Of a stretch of 38,643 bases of DNA, positions 1 to 9,006 are shown piece by piece (positions within the stretch are counted from its first letter, which is position 1; each line of letters starts with the position of its first letter). Origin of the DNA: Longimicrobiales bacterium (GTDB taxonomy: Bacteria > Gemmatimonadota > Gemmatimonadetes > Longimicrobiales > Gaopeijiaceae). The DNA lies in NCBI GenBank assembly GCA_028278645.1, contig JANQDZ010000060.1, forward strand, positions 1 through 38,643, given 5' to 3'. Below the pieces are notes generated by a model that saw nothing but the letters and a program-made list of their open reading frames with translations, was not told where the DNA came from and ran no database searches. Made by a program: the position numbers and the translations under genes.

Positions 1-1
1 C

Positions 2-2614
2 ATCAGGGAGGGCCTGGACCCAAAGGAGGCCCGGAGGCAGGCGGCTATCAAGTTCGGAGGAGTGGAGAGGTACAAAGAGAAGGTCCGGGAGGCTCGGACA
101 CTGGGATGGGTGCCGGGCATGTCCCTGGACTTCAAGCTGGGTGTCCGGATGCTCGCCAAATACCCAGGGTTGACCATCGTCGGCGTCGTCTCTATGGCGT
201 TCGCGATCTTCATCGGGGTCGCCACGTTCGAGGTCATGAACAAGATGGTCGATCCAACCCTCCCCCTCCCCGGCGGAGAACGCATCGTCGGAATCCGCTA
301 CTGGGATCGGGCCGAGAATGAGATGGTCCTCCCTCGTCATGCCGAGCTCGGCGTGTGGAGGAAGGAACTATCGGCGATTGAGCTTCTGGGTGGATTCCAA
401 AGGGTCCAGCGAGACCTGTCGGTGCGTGGGGAGCCAGGAGAACCTGTTCAGGTTATCTGGATCAGCGCCGCGGCCTTCAGAATCGCGGAGGTCCTCCCGT
501 TGCTAGGGCGAACGCTGGTTGAAGGGGATGAAAGCCCGGGTGCCCCACCGGTGTTGGTTCTTGGCCACCGCCTTTGGCAGGTGCGTTTCGGCAGCGACCC
601 TTCGGTATTGGGTCGGACCGTAAGGCTTGGAGGCGTGGGGGTGACCGTGGTCGGGGTGATGCCCGAAAGATTTGGTTTCCCGAAGGAGGACAATCTCTGG
701 GTTCCCCTACCGTCGGAGGAGGGCAGCGGAATCGCCTTCCCCGGCGAAGAGTTGACCGTGTTTGGCCGGCTAGCTCCCGGAGCAACGCTCAAGAGCGCCC
801 AACTCGAGGCGCGCACTCTTTCCACAGGATCCACCTGGGAGACCTTTGGACGCCAGGAGCACATGACGCTTGAGGTCCTCCCTTATGTTGAGTCCCTCAG
901 CAGCGTTAGAATGGGGCTCTTTCTCCGCGCGCTTCTCTACCAGGTCAACCTCTATCCCGCCCTCTTCCTGATCCTTGTCTGTGGGAACATCGGCTTACTG
1001 ATGTTTGCTCGGGCGGCAGCCCGGAGGAGGGAGATCGTTGTGAGAAACGCCCTCGGTGCTAGTCGAGGCCGAATCGTGACTCAGCTCTTCATCGAGGCTC
1101 TGGTGCTGGGCACGCTTGCAGCCACCATCGGCCTCGCCGCCACGAGCCCAGCGTTACAGTGGCTGCTGGATAGGCACCACCAGGTCGGGATCTCTTTCCC
1201 TTTCTGGGTAAATGCTGACATTTCCCCGACGACCATGATCTACGCTGTCTTCCTTACTCTGCTGGGTGCCGCGGTCGCCGGTGTAATCCCGGCGCTGAAG
1301 GCCACGGGACGGGGTCTAAAAGCTGGATTGAGCCAGGTAAGCACGGGCGCGGGCGGCCTCCGAATGGGCGGCATCTGGAGCGCGGTCATCGTATCCCAAA
1401 TTGCCGCGACGGTAGTGTTCACTGGTGTGGCCCATTTAGTCACGGGCCAAGCCCGGCGGAACGCATCCGTGGAGCCGTACTTTCCACCCGAGCAATACGT
1501 TGGAATCCGGATTCTGATGGAATGGGATAGCGCTGAGCCAGGGACCGGCGGGGGAAACGAAGAGTTCCTACGACGGTTTGCCGACAATGTTCGGGAGTTG
1601 AAGCGTCGATTTGCAGAGGACCCAGCGGTAACCGGTGTGACACTGGCCGACCGACTTCCGGTCCAGGCCCGTGGATTCGATCGAATCGAGGTGGACCAAG
1701 GAGGCCGTGCCCCTCTCGGCACCGCCCGACAGGGGCACCGGGCAAGGTCCGACGCCGTTGATCTCCTCTTCCTTGATGTGTTTCGCGCACCTGTGATCAG
1801 TGGCCGCAAGTTCGATCCCAGTGACTTAGAGGGAGGTGTAAACACGGTTGTGGTGAACGCCTCCTTTGTGGAGGAAATCCTCGGTGGGAGAAACGCCATC
1901 GGTCGGCGCATCCGCTACGTGAAGTCGGATCGGTCTACAGAGCCCGGCCCGTGGTACGAGATCGTCGGGGTCGCGGGGGATCTCGTCGCAGATCAAATGA
2001 GAGCTATGGACACCTTTGAACCCCCGCCGAAAGCGCGTGTCTACCATCCACTGGATCAGGATCGGGCAGGAACCTACCCATTGCTTTACGCCATTCTGCA
2101 CGTGCCGAGTGGTACTGAAACTCTAGCCCCGAAACTCCACACAATGGCTGGCGCAGTCAGCCCGGCCCTCCGTCTTGAAGGGATCAAAACGCTTGACCGG
2201 GCCGACGGTGATATCGCTTTCTTCTGGCGCCTCTTTGCCTATCTCGCCTTGCTTGTAAATGGAATCGCGTTGTTCCTCTCTCTCGCCGGGACCTACGCAG
2301 TGATGTCCTTCACCGTGGCAAGACGCACGCGGGAGATCGGAGTGCGAGTGGCCCTAGGCGCCGGGGCTGCGCGAGTAATCTCGGACAGCCTCCGAAGGCC
2401 AATTGCGCAGATCGGAACTGGCGTATCGTTGGGTTGCCTAGTAATGGGAGCTTTGGTATGGCGCTTCAGTGAAAACAGAGTAGCCGCGGGAGATGCCGTG
2501 TGGCTCCTGATGCTGGGCCTCAGTCTAGTTGGGGTTTGCACCCTTGCCTGCATGGTGCCGATCCGGAGGGCACTTCGGATCGAACCCACGGAAGCGATGA
2601 GGGTCGACGGATGA
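2..2614 (+). CDS. ADOP-type FtsX/MacB-like permease, first of three tandem copies (5' partial)
   Basis: Large integral-membrane permease of the MacB/FtsX superfamily, of the orphan duplicated (ADOP) kind that carries two periplasmic MacB_PCD plus FtsX modules in one chain and no ATPase. The reading frame is open from base 2, and the residues before the GTG at 62 (IREGLDPKEARRQAA...) match the prefix domain of the two following genes, so the true start lies upstream of the window; about 50 residues are missing. Visible parts: a charged linker (RYKEKVREARTLGW), a membrane helix, a periplasmic core, a central FtsX block with REIVVRNALGASRGR, a second periplasmic core, and a C-terminal FtsX block with RTREIGVRVALGAGAAR. 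The stop overlaps the next start by 4 bases (ATGA), implying translational coupling. Family assignment is firm; substrate and partner ATPase are unknown. Confidence 0.9.
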   Translation: MREGLDPKEARRQAAIKFGGVERYKEKVREARTLGWVPGMSLDFKLGVRMLAKYPGLTIVGVVSMAFAIFIGVATFEVMNKMVDPTLPLPGGERIVGIRYWDRAENEMVLPRHAELGVWRKELSAIELLGGFQRVQRDLSVRGEPGEPVQVIWISAAAFRIAEVLPLLGRTLVEGDESPGAPPVLVLGHRLWQVRFGSDPSVLGRTVRLGGVGVTVVGVMPERFGFPKEDNLWVPLPSEEGSGIAFPGEELTVFGRLAPGATLKSAQLEARTLSTGSTWETFGRQEHMTLEVLPYVESLSSVRMGLFLRALLYQVNLYPALFLILVCGNIGLLMFARAAARRREIVVRNALGASRGRIVTQLFIEALVLGTLAATIGLAATSPALQWLLDRHHQVGISFPFWVNADISPTTMIYAVFLTLLGAAVAGVIPALKATGRGLKAGLSQVSTGAGGLRMGGIWSAVIVSQIAATVVFTGVAHLVTGQARRNASVEPYFPPEQYVGIRILMEWDSAEPGTGGGNEEFLRRFADNVRELKRRFAEDPAVTGVTLADRLPVQARGFDRIEVDQGGRAPLGTARQGHRARSDAVDLLFLDVFRAPVISGRKFDPSDLEGGVNTVVVNASFVEEILGGRNAIGRRIRYVKSDRSTEPGPWYEIVGVAGDLVADQMRAMDTFEPPPKARVYHPLDQDRAGTYPLLYAILHVPSGTETLAPKLHTMAGAVSPALRLEGIKTLDRADGDIAFFWRLFAYLALLVNGIALFLSLAGTYAVMSFTVARRTREIGVRVALGAGAARVISDSLRRPIAQIGTGVSLGCLVMGALVWRFSENRVAAGDAVWLLMLGLSLVGVCTLACMVPIRRALRIEPTEAMRVDG

Positions 2615-5292
2615 AGGGGTGGTTGAGGCGCTGGAGAAAGCGCATCCGGACGCTGCTCCTTAGAGACACTGTGGAACGGGAGCTGGATGAGGAGCTTTCG
2701 TTTCATCTTGAGATGGAAACCGAGAAGAACATTAGGGAGGGCATGACTCCTAGGGAGGCGAGGCGGCAAGCAGCGATCAAATTCGGAGGAATGGAGAGGT
2801 ACAAGGAGAAGGTCCGGGAAGCCCGGACTTTGGGATGGGTGCCAGGGATGTCGTTGGACTTCAAGCTGGGTGCTCGGATGCTCCGCAAGTACCCGGGCCT
2901 CACTGCGGTAAGTGTTCTTGCCGTGGCCTTCGCGATCGCCGTTGCCGCGATTTCATTCGAGTTTTTCACCCAGATCGTCATTCCCCGCCTTCCGTTTGAA
3001 GACGGGGATCGGGTGGTCGCAATCGTCATGCAGGACGCAGCATCGGGAGCCGAGGAATCCCGTATCCTGCACGACTTCGAGGGGTGGCGCAGGGACCTGA
3101 AGACCGTCGAGGACCTCGGAGCCTACCGGGCCATATCGTCCAACCTGGTCGTGGGTGGTGGGCCCGGTACTCCAGTGTCGGGCGCGGAGATCACCGCCTC
3201 AGCGTTTCGCCTGGCACAGGTGCCGCCCTTGCTCGGGAGAACCCTTGTTGAGTCGGACGAGCAACCCTCGGCCCCCCCGGTCATCGTGATCGGGCAAGAG
3301 GTCTGGCAAGCACGATTCAATGAGGACCCCAACGTCCTTGGGAGGGAGGTTAGCCTCGGTTCCACCACCCATACCATCGTGGGCGTCATGCCGAAGGGTT
3401 TCGGGTTTCCGGTTGCCCAGCGGGCGTGGGTCCCATTTCGATTTAGTTCACTCGGCTACGAGATGCGGCAAGGCCCCGGTGTGAAGGTCTTCGGCCGACT
3501 CTCGCCTGGGGTCACGGTAGATGAAGCTCAGGCGGAAGTGACTACGGTGTTGACCCGGTCTGCTGCCGATTCTCCCGAAACTCACCAACACCTCCGTGCT
3601 CGGGTACTCGCGTACCCGCACTCCGTCGTCAGCGTGTTTGGCCCTGAGATCGTCGGCCTTACATCGATCAACCTGCTGATCACATGTCTTTTGGCGCTTG
3701 TGTGTGGAAACGTCGCACTGTTGTTCTTCGCGCGTGCTGCTTCTCGGGAGAGCGAAATAGTCGTGCGGGCCGCCCTAGGGGCCTCCCGGCGGAGGCTAAT
3801 CACACAGCTGTTCATTGAAGCCTTGGTCATGGCGGGTGTGGCCGTGTTCATCGGGGCGATTGCCGCTCAGCTTTCCTTGCGGTGGTTCGTCGATGTTCTG
3901 GGGACTGAATTCTTCGGTGTCGGCGGAATCCCATTCTGGTTTAGGGCCAGCCTTTCCCCTGGGACCTTCCCCTATTTGGCCCTGTTGACAATCACCGCGT
4001 CTGGGCTTTCTGGAATCCTCCCTGGTATCAAAGTCACCCGAGGACTCGGCACCCGCCTAAAGGACGTGGGGCAGTACGGCGGGGAGTTGCGTTTCGGAGG
4101 GGTATGGACTGCTTTGATCGTTACTCAGGTCGCGGTGATGGCTTTAGCACCAATCTTCCTATTCATTATCAGTGGGGAGTCTTCGGGCATTCGATCCAGG
4201 TTCAGTACCGTGGGGTTCCCCACCGAGGAATACCTAACGGCTACCATTGGGATGGACCTGGAGGTGATGCCAGGGGTGTCGGACACCGTAGCCGCAGCGG
4301 ACTTCCTGGCTCGATACCTGGGTTCATACCAGGAACTCGGACGGCAGCTGGAAACGGAACCCGAAGTCATCTCTGTGACCTTCGCTGATCGGCTCCCCCT
4401 GACGTACCATCCCCATCGTCGCATTGAGCTCGACGATGGCCCAGCCGCACCCATTGACGAGCAGCTAGGGCACCGCCGGGTGACCTCGGCCAACGTTGCC
4501 GTCAACTTCTTCCAGACCCTAGATGCGCCGGTGCTCCTGGGCCGCGGATTCGACGACATTGATCTGAACCCGGACGGTCGAGCGGTCGTCGTGGACGAAA
4601 AATTCGTCGAGAAGATGTTGGGTGGAAGCAGCCCGATCGGACGACGTTTTCGCTACCGCTACTTTGAGGAGTTGGAAAGTCCCAGATCCGGCGATGAGCC
4701 ATGGTACGAGATCGTTGGAGTCGTCAGGAACTTGGGCATGCGGTGGGCCGGGATCTACCATCCGCTCATCCCCGAATCTACCTACCCAGTCCGTGTGGCC
4801 ATTCACTTAAGGGGGGACCCGCTACTGTTCGCGTCGAGGCTGCGGACCATGGCCACGGCACTTGACCCGAACATCCAATTGCATCGGGTGGTTAGTCTCG
4901 ATTCAGTAAGGGCCGCCGACCTCAGCGTGTACCGGATGTGGTTTTGGGTCACGGTCCTCGTGACCTCGGTCGTGATGGTTCTCTCACTGATGGGGATCCA
5001 CGCTGTCCTATCATTCGTGGCCACCAGGCGAACGAAGGAAGTGGGGATTCGAATGGCCCTGGGTGGTCAGTCTTGGCGGGTGATGGCGCCGATATTCCGT
5101 CGCCAGATGGTTCAGGTAGCGATTGGCATCTTGGCCGGGTTGTTCATCGCCGGAGTCTTATCGACCAGGCACATCATCCCAGTTCTGGGCTATGGCAGCG
5201 TGATTATCCTGGTCTGTTCAATCGCGACCGTGGAACCGGTGCGCCGAGCGCTCCGCGTCCAGCCCACGGAAGCTTTACGGGTGGATCAATAA
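2611..5292 (+). CDS. ADOP-type FtsX/MacB-like permease, second tandem copy (893 aa)
   Basis: Full-length orphan permease. The ATG at 2611 is chosen because it overlaps the previous stop (ATGA), has GAGGG about 7 bases upstream, and begins the prefix domain (MKGWLRRWRKRIRTLL, then an ELDEELSFHLEME helix). The frame stays open further upstream, inside the first gene, but that extension is unlikely to be translated. Order: cytoplasmic prefix (about residues 1-75), linker RYKEKVREARTLGWVPGM, first membrane helix, MacB_PCD-like core, FtsX block (SEIVVRAALGASRRR), second core, FtsX block (RTKEVGIRMALGGQSWR). The family usually transmits ATPase-driven motion to the periplasm; no nucleotide-binding domain is encoded here. 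Diverged from its neighbours except in the prefix and linker. Stop overlaps the next start by one base (TAATG). Confidence 0.93.
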   Translation: MKGWLRRWRKRIRTLLLRDTVERELDEELSFHLEMETEKNIREGMTPREARRQAAIKFGGMERYKEKVREARTLGWVPGMSLDFKLGARMLRKYPGLTAVSVLAVAFAIAVAAISFEFFTQIVIPRLPFEDGDRVVAIVMQDAASGAEESRILHDFEGWRRDLKTVEDLGAYRAISSNLVVGGGPGTPVSGAEITASAFRLAQVPPLLGRTLVESDEQPSAPPVIVIGQEVWQARFNEDPNVLGREVSLGSTTHTIVGVMPKGFGFPVAQRAWVPFRFSSLGYEMRQGPGVKVFGRLSPGVTVDEAQAEVTTVLTRSAADSPETHQHLRARVLAYPHSVVSVFGPEIVGLTSINLLITCLLALVCGNVALLFFARAASRESEIVVRAALGASRRRLITQLFIEALVMAGVAVFIGAIAAQLSLRWFVDVLGTEFFGVGGIPFWFRASLSPGTFPYLALLTITASGLSGILPGIKVTRGLGTRLKDVGQYGGELRFGGVWTALIVTQVAVMALAPIFLFIISGESSGIRSRFSTVGFPTEEYLTATIGMDLEVMPGVSDTVAAADFLARYLGSYQELGRQLETEPEVISVTFADRLPLTYHPHRRIELDDGPAAPIDEQLGHRRVTSANVAVNFFQTLDAPVLLGRGFDDIDLNPDGRAVVVDEKFVEKMLGGSSPIGRRFRYRYFEELESPRSGDEPWYEIVGVVRNLGMRWAGIYHPLIPESTYPVRVAIHLRGDPLLFASRLRTMATALDPNIQLHRVVSLDSVRAADLSVYRMWFWVTVLVTSVVMVLSLMGIHAVLSFVATRRTKEVGIRMALGGQSWRVMAPIFRRQMVQVAIGILAGLFIAGVLSTRHIIPVLGYGSVIILVCSIATVEPVRRALRVQPTEALRVDQ

Positions 5293-7943
5293 TGGGTCTG
5301 ACGAAGCGTTGGATAAAGCGCATCCGGACGTTGGTCCGACGAGATGTCGTGGAAAGGGAGCTTGACGAGGAGCTGGCATTCCACCTGGAGATGGAGACGA
5401 AGAAGAACCTCCAGGCCGGGATGACCCCGGAGGAGGCCCGAAGGCATGCTGCGATCAGGTTTGGTGGCGTAGATAGGTACAAAGAGAAGGTCCGCGAAGC
5501 TCGGACTCTGGGGTGGGTGCCAGGGATGTCGTTGGACTTCAAGCTCGGGTTCAGAGTACTGACCAAGTATCGAGGCCTGACGACCGTCAGTCTCTTCTCG
5601 ATGTCAATCTCTGTGGCAGGTGCCGGCGGTTTCTTCGCGTTCACTAACAACTTCGTCAACCCCAAGCTCCCAGTGGAGGAGGGTGACCGGATCGTGGCGA
5701 TCCAGAGCTGGAACGTCGCCACGGGTACCTTCGAGAACCGCATCCTTCACGACTTCGTCGGTTGGGAAACCCAGCTTGAATCGGTTCAGGACCTCGGCGT
5801 ATTCAGTTTCTACGAGCCAAATCTCATCACTGAAGGAGGCCGGTCCGAGCCCATCCGCGGCTCAAAGATCAGCGCTGCAGCCTTCCGTATCACACGAACT
5901 TCTCCACTCCTGGGGAGGACCCTGGTTGAGGCGGACGAGGAGGCCGGAGCTGAAGCAGTTGTCGTGATCGGGTTCGACCTCTGGCAAGACTTCTTCGCCG
6001 GTGACCCTCAGGTGGTGGGCAGGGCTATACAGGTCGGACCTTCTCCTCACACCATTGTCGGCGTAATGCCTGAGGAGTACGGCTTCCCGTTCAATGACAA
6101 CTTTTGGGTTCCCTTCCGAGAAAGCCCGTTGGACTGGGGACGTCTCTCAGGTCCGGGCATAACGGTTTTCGGCAAATTGGCACCCGGGATTACACTCAAC
6201 GAAGCCCAGACCGAATTATCCCTCCTTGGCCGGCGGACCGCAGCGGAGTTCCCCGAGACGCATGAGCTTCTCCGGCCCCAAGCGGTTCCGTTCGCAAAGG
6301 GCATGGTAAGCCCGCCAACGGGAGTCGCGTTTGGAGGACGCTTGATACTGGTCCTCCTCCTCCTTGTCGTAAGCGCAAATGTCGGCGCTCTCATTTTCGT
6401 TCGAAACCTATCCAGGGAAGGTGAGATTACCCTGAGAGCAGCGCTGGGCGCGAGCAGGAGACGGATCGTTTTTCAACTCTTCGTCGAAACCCTCGTCCTG
6501 GCGTCAGTGGCATCTGTGGTAGGGCTGTTTCTTGCCTCGCAGGGGATCGGTTGGTTTTCGGAGGTTCTCCAGAAGGAGATGTTCGGACGCAGCGGCCTCC
6601 CCTTCTGGTGGCGTGACGGCATCGGGCTTAGCACCCTCATCTTCGTCGGCCTTCTTACGCTGCTTGGGTCTGCCGTGTCCGGCCTTCTTCCCGCTCTTAC
6701 CCTGACCCGTTTTCAATTGGGGTCGCAGGTTCAGAACCGGACTACTGGAGGGTCCTATCTCCGGTTCGGTAGGAAGGCAAAGCTGGCAATCGTCGGTCAG
6801 ATAACTCTCTCGGTCGGCCTCCTGATGACCGTTTTCGAGGCGTGGCCGGACCTGGTAGAATCGGAGGCCGAGATCCTGGGGCTCATTGCTGAAGAGTACC
6901 TCTCAGCCCGCCTCATGGTGAGCCAGGACTCCGGGGCCGGGGAGGATCCTACTGGTGCCGTTGGGAGGCTCTCGAATGCTCAGCAGGAATTGGAGAGGCT
7001 TCTTTTCGAAGAACCTGAGGTTTCCGGGGTGACCTTCGCCAGTTCACTTCCTGGGACACCACACAGGCGCCAGGCCATCGAACTCGAAACGGACCCAGCC
7101 GGATCGGTTCATTCGCGGGCCCGCACTGCCCAGGTGGATGCCGATTTCTTCACGGTGATGGGTGCTCCGCTGCGTGCCGGTCGAACCTTCAACGCCGGAG
7201 ACCTCTATTCGGATGGCTCAGCTCTCCCCGTGGCCATTGTCAATCAATCGTTCGTCCGAACACGATTCCAGGACCGAAACCCGATTGGCCAACGCCTGCG
7301 AATCCTCGGCGCGGATGGGGATCCCGGGCCCTGGCTGGAAGTTGTCGGAGTAGCAGGAGACTTCGGGATGGACCTTTATAATCCGAGTGGACTCTACCTC
7401 CCCCTTACCCCTGGCACCTTGCCACTTCGCCTGGCAGCCAGACTGAACACCGACCCGGCCAACTTCACAGCCCGCCTCCGCTCAGCAGCAACCTCAGCGG
7501 ACCCGGAACTCCGGATGGTAGAAGTGCGGACCATGGCAGCGGTCCTGGCAGAGGCACGAATGCCAAACAGAATCATGTTCACGGGGTTATTCGTGGCAAC
7601 CTTCGTAGGACTTGCCCTGACTTTGAGTGGCGTCTACGCATTGATGTCCTTCTTCGTGTCCAGACGGATCAGGGAGATCGGCATCCGTGCAGCGATAGGA
7701 GCAAAGCCAAGCCGCCTTGTCGTCAACATCTTCTCGCAGGCTTTGGTCAGGCTCGGCACAGGTGTGGTTTTCGCGGCGATCATGAGTCTTCCCTTCACAG
7801 CCATCGTCCTCGAAGGCGGTAGTGTCGGAACCTGCATGAAAGTCTCTGCAGTGATCGTAGTCGCTGGGCTCCTAGCATGCTTGGGGCCGACTCGACGGGT
7901 ACTGAAGGTTCAGCCGGTTGAGGCGATCCAAGTCGAAGGGTAG
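5292..7943 (+). CDS. ADOP-type FtsX/MacB-like permease, third tandem copy (883 aa)
   Basis: Third member of the coupled tandem array. The ATG at 5292 shares its A with the preceding TAA. An in-frame extension upstream exists but lies inside the second gene and lacks domain similarity. The prefix domain (MGLTKRWIKRIRTLVRRDV, ELDEELAFHLEME) and linker (RYKEKVREARTLGWVPGM) are nearly identical to those of the other two copies, while the periplasmic cores are much more diverged. FtsX signatures: GEITLRAALGASRRR in the middle and RIREIGIRAAIGAKPSR near the C terminus. Three paralogues in one transcription unit suggest a complex of several such subunits or specialised copies; both are inferences. 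No ATPase gene follows: the next genes belong to the cobalamin island. Confidence 0.93.
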   Translation: MGLTKRWIKRIRTLVRRDVVERELDEELAFHLEMETKKNLQAGMTPEEARRHAAIRFGGVDRYKEKVREARTLGWVPGMSLDFKLGFRVLTKYRGLTTVSLFSMSISVAGAGGFFAFTNNFVNPKLPVEEGDRIVAIQSWNVATGTFENRILHDFVGWETQLESVQDLGVFSFYEPNLITEGGRSEPIRGSKISAAAFRITRTSPLLGRTLVEADEEAGAEAVVVIGFDLWQDFFAGDPQVVGRAIQVGPSPHTIVGVMPEEYGFPFNDNFWVPFRESPLDWGRLSGPGITVFGKLAPGITLNEAQTELSLLGRRTAAEFPETHELLRPQAVPFAKGMVSPPTGVAFGGRLILVLLLLVVSANVGALIFVRNLSREGEITLRAALGASRRRIVFQLFVETLVLASVASVVGLFLASQGIGWFSEVLQKEMFGRSGLPFWWRDGIGLSTLIFVGLLTLLGSAVSGLLPALTLTRFQLGSQVQNRTTGGSYLRFGRKAKLAIVGQITLSVGLLMTVFEAWPDLVESEAEILGLIAEEYLSARLMVSQDSGAGEDPTGAVGRLSNAQQELERLLFEEPEVSGVTFASSLPGTPHRRQAIELETDPAGSVHSRARTAQVDADFFTVMGAPLRAGRTFNAGDLYSDGSALPVAIVNQSFVRTRFQDRNPIGQRLRILGADGDPGPWLEVVGVAGDFGMDLYNPSGLYLPLTPGTLPLRLAARLNTDPANFTARLRSAATSADPELRMVEVRTMAAVLAEARMPNRIMFTGLFVATFVGLALTLSGVYALMSFFVSRRIREIGIRAAIGAKPSRLVVNIFSQALVRLGTGVVFAAIMSLPFTAIVLEGGSVGTCMKVSAVIVVAGLLACLGPTRRVLKVQPVEAIQVEG

Positions 7944-8235
7944 CAGATCCGCCTTCGAAGTTCGCCACTCCAACCTTCCCGCCTAACCCCGGCCGGTCCG
8001 CCCTCGTCCGTGGCTTGCCCAACGCTGGCCTTCCTGGGCCTACTCCACGCACGCCGGATAGGCGTGCGGCTCCTGTCAGGACCGCTTGTTCATCCTACGC
8101 AGACTGGACCCGGTGCCGCCCAGGACCTTTTCAGCCGTCCAGGAAACCTTCGTGTTGCCGTGCGGTTTCGTCTGATTCTGGCCACCCACTTTCGGGATTC
8201 AAAACCTCCCCATATACTTCCCTCGAAGTTGTTGA
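7944..8235. other. Intergenic region between permease array and B12 riboswitch
   Basis: No supported gene: open frames here are short and their translations look non-coding. It contains one perfect hairpin (8048-8068, listed separately) and presumably the promoter of the B12 operon. I could not identify convincing -35/-10 elements. Confidence 0.5.
8048..8068 (+). terminator. Perfect 8-bp hairpin without U-tract
   Basis: CGCACGCC, loop GGATA, GGCGTGCG. It lies 105 bases after the last permease stop. Stem and loop size fit a terminator or mRNA 3' end, but no T-run follows, so intrinsic termination is uncertain. Confidence 0.3.
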
Positions 8236-8345
8236 AGTAGGCCGGTTGGCGGGGGAAGTCCGGTGTGAATCCGGCGCTGTGCCGCAACGGTATGGCCTCT
8301 CTTGGAGAGGCTGAGCCCGAGCACCCGCGATCCAGGCTTTGCGAA
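8236..8345 (+). promoter_or_regulatory. Cobalamin (B12) riboswitch upstream of DUF6580 operon
   Basis: The core matches the cobalamin aptamer: GGGGGAAGTCCGGTG (from 8251), then TGAATCCGGCGCTG, then GCCGCAACGG (8281-8290), a hairpin GGCCTCTC...GAGAGGC, and a B12-box-like GAGCCCGAGCACCCGCG (8313-8329). The order is the same as in the E. coli btuB leader, though the optional P6-type CACTG...GGGAAG element is not evident. The start codon of the next gene is about 80 bases downstream. Expected behaviour is repression of the downstream operon when cobalamin is abundant (established for the class). Exact ends are approximate. Confidence 0.9.
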
Positions 8346-8427
8346 TAACCGCTCACGAGCATGGGCTGGATCGTTCTTTTTTCCCGCCTCGTGCTTCCTG
8401 GGCCCAACGTGCTCTGGAGGTACTCCG

Positions 8428-9006
8428 ATGGATGGTTCGTTCCACTCCATCCGCGATTCGATCACCAACAAGATCCAGGATCCTGAAGTCAGGCATTCGC
8501 TGTTGTTTGCCGTTGCTTCTGTGGTGGTTGGCCTGAGTCTCTTTTTCCCCCGGCCCCAGAATTTTGCGCCCATCGGAGCCCTTGGGCTTTTCGCCGGTGC
8601 CTTTGCTCGCTCTCGGCATGCTTGGTTGTTTCCTGTTGGTGCCTTGGCAGTTCACACCGTGGCAATTGGTGGATACCACTGGGTCGTGTTGGGATCGGTG
8701 GCTTTGGGGTTCTCCATGTCCGGATTCATCGGCCAACATTGGATCCGGCACCGGGTCCGCCCGTTGCGGATCGGAGCGGCAGCCGTCTGCACGAGCGCGG
8801 GGTTCTTCTTCATTTCGAATCTCGGAAGTTGGGTCACTTTCGGGATTCCGAGGGGGGAATCACTTCTGCACCACTATATCCTGGGTCTTCCCTTCTTCTG
8901 GAACACCCTCCTCGGCGATCTCTTCTTCTCCACCGTACTGTTCGGAGGGTTCGCGGCATTAGCGGTTCGGAGGCCGAAGCCCGTGGGGCATGGAGCCCGG
9001 CCATGA
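8428..9006 (+). CDS. DUF6580 family putative membrane transport protein (192 aa)
   Basis: Small polytopic inner-membrane protein with about five hydrophobic segments. The ATG at 8428 is chosen because GGAGG (8416-8420) sits 7 bases upstream and the B12 riboswitch lies before it; a longer in-frame start would fall inside the riboswitch. Family-typical features: NFAPIGALGLFAGA (residues 45-58) in a loop-helix, then ISNLGSWV (about 129-136), then LPFFWNTLLGDLFFS (154-168). DUF6580 proteins are annotated as putative transport proteins resembling ECF S components. Placed directly behind a cobalamin riboswitch and before a BtuF-like gene, it is the only inner-membrane candidate in this island, so a role in cobalamin or cobamide-precursor uptake is plausible but inferred. 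The stop overlaps the next start (ATGA). Confidence 0.85.
   Translation: MDGSFHSIRDSITNKIQDPEVRHSLLFAVASVVVGLSLFFPRPQNFAPIGALGLFAGAFARSRHAWLFPVGALAVHTVAIGGYHWVVLGSVALGFSMSGFIGQHWIRHRVRPLRIGAAAVCTSAGFFFISNLGSWVTFGIPRGESLLHHYILGLPFFWNTLLGDLFFSTVLFGGFAALAVRRPKPVGHGARP

Noticed and set aside
8302-8427. Earlier start for the DUF6580 gene
   Set aside because: It lies inside the B12 riboswitch; the ATG at 8428 has its own Shine-Dalgarno.
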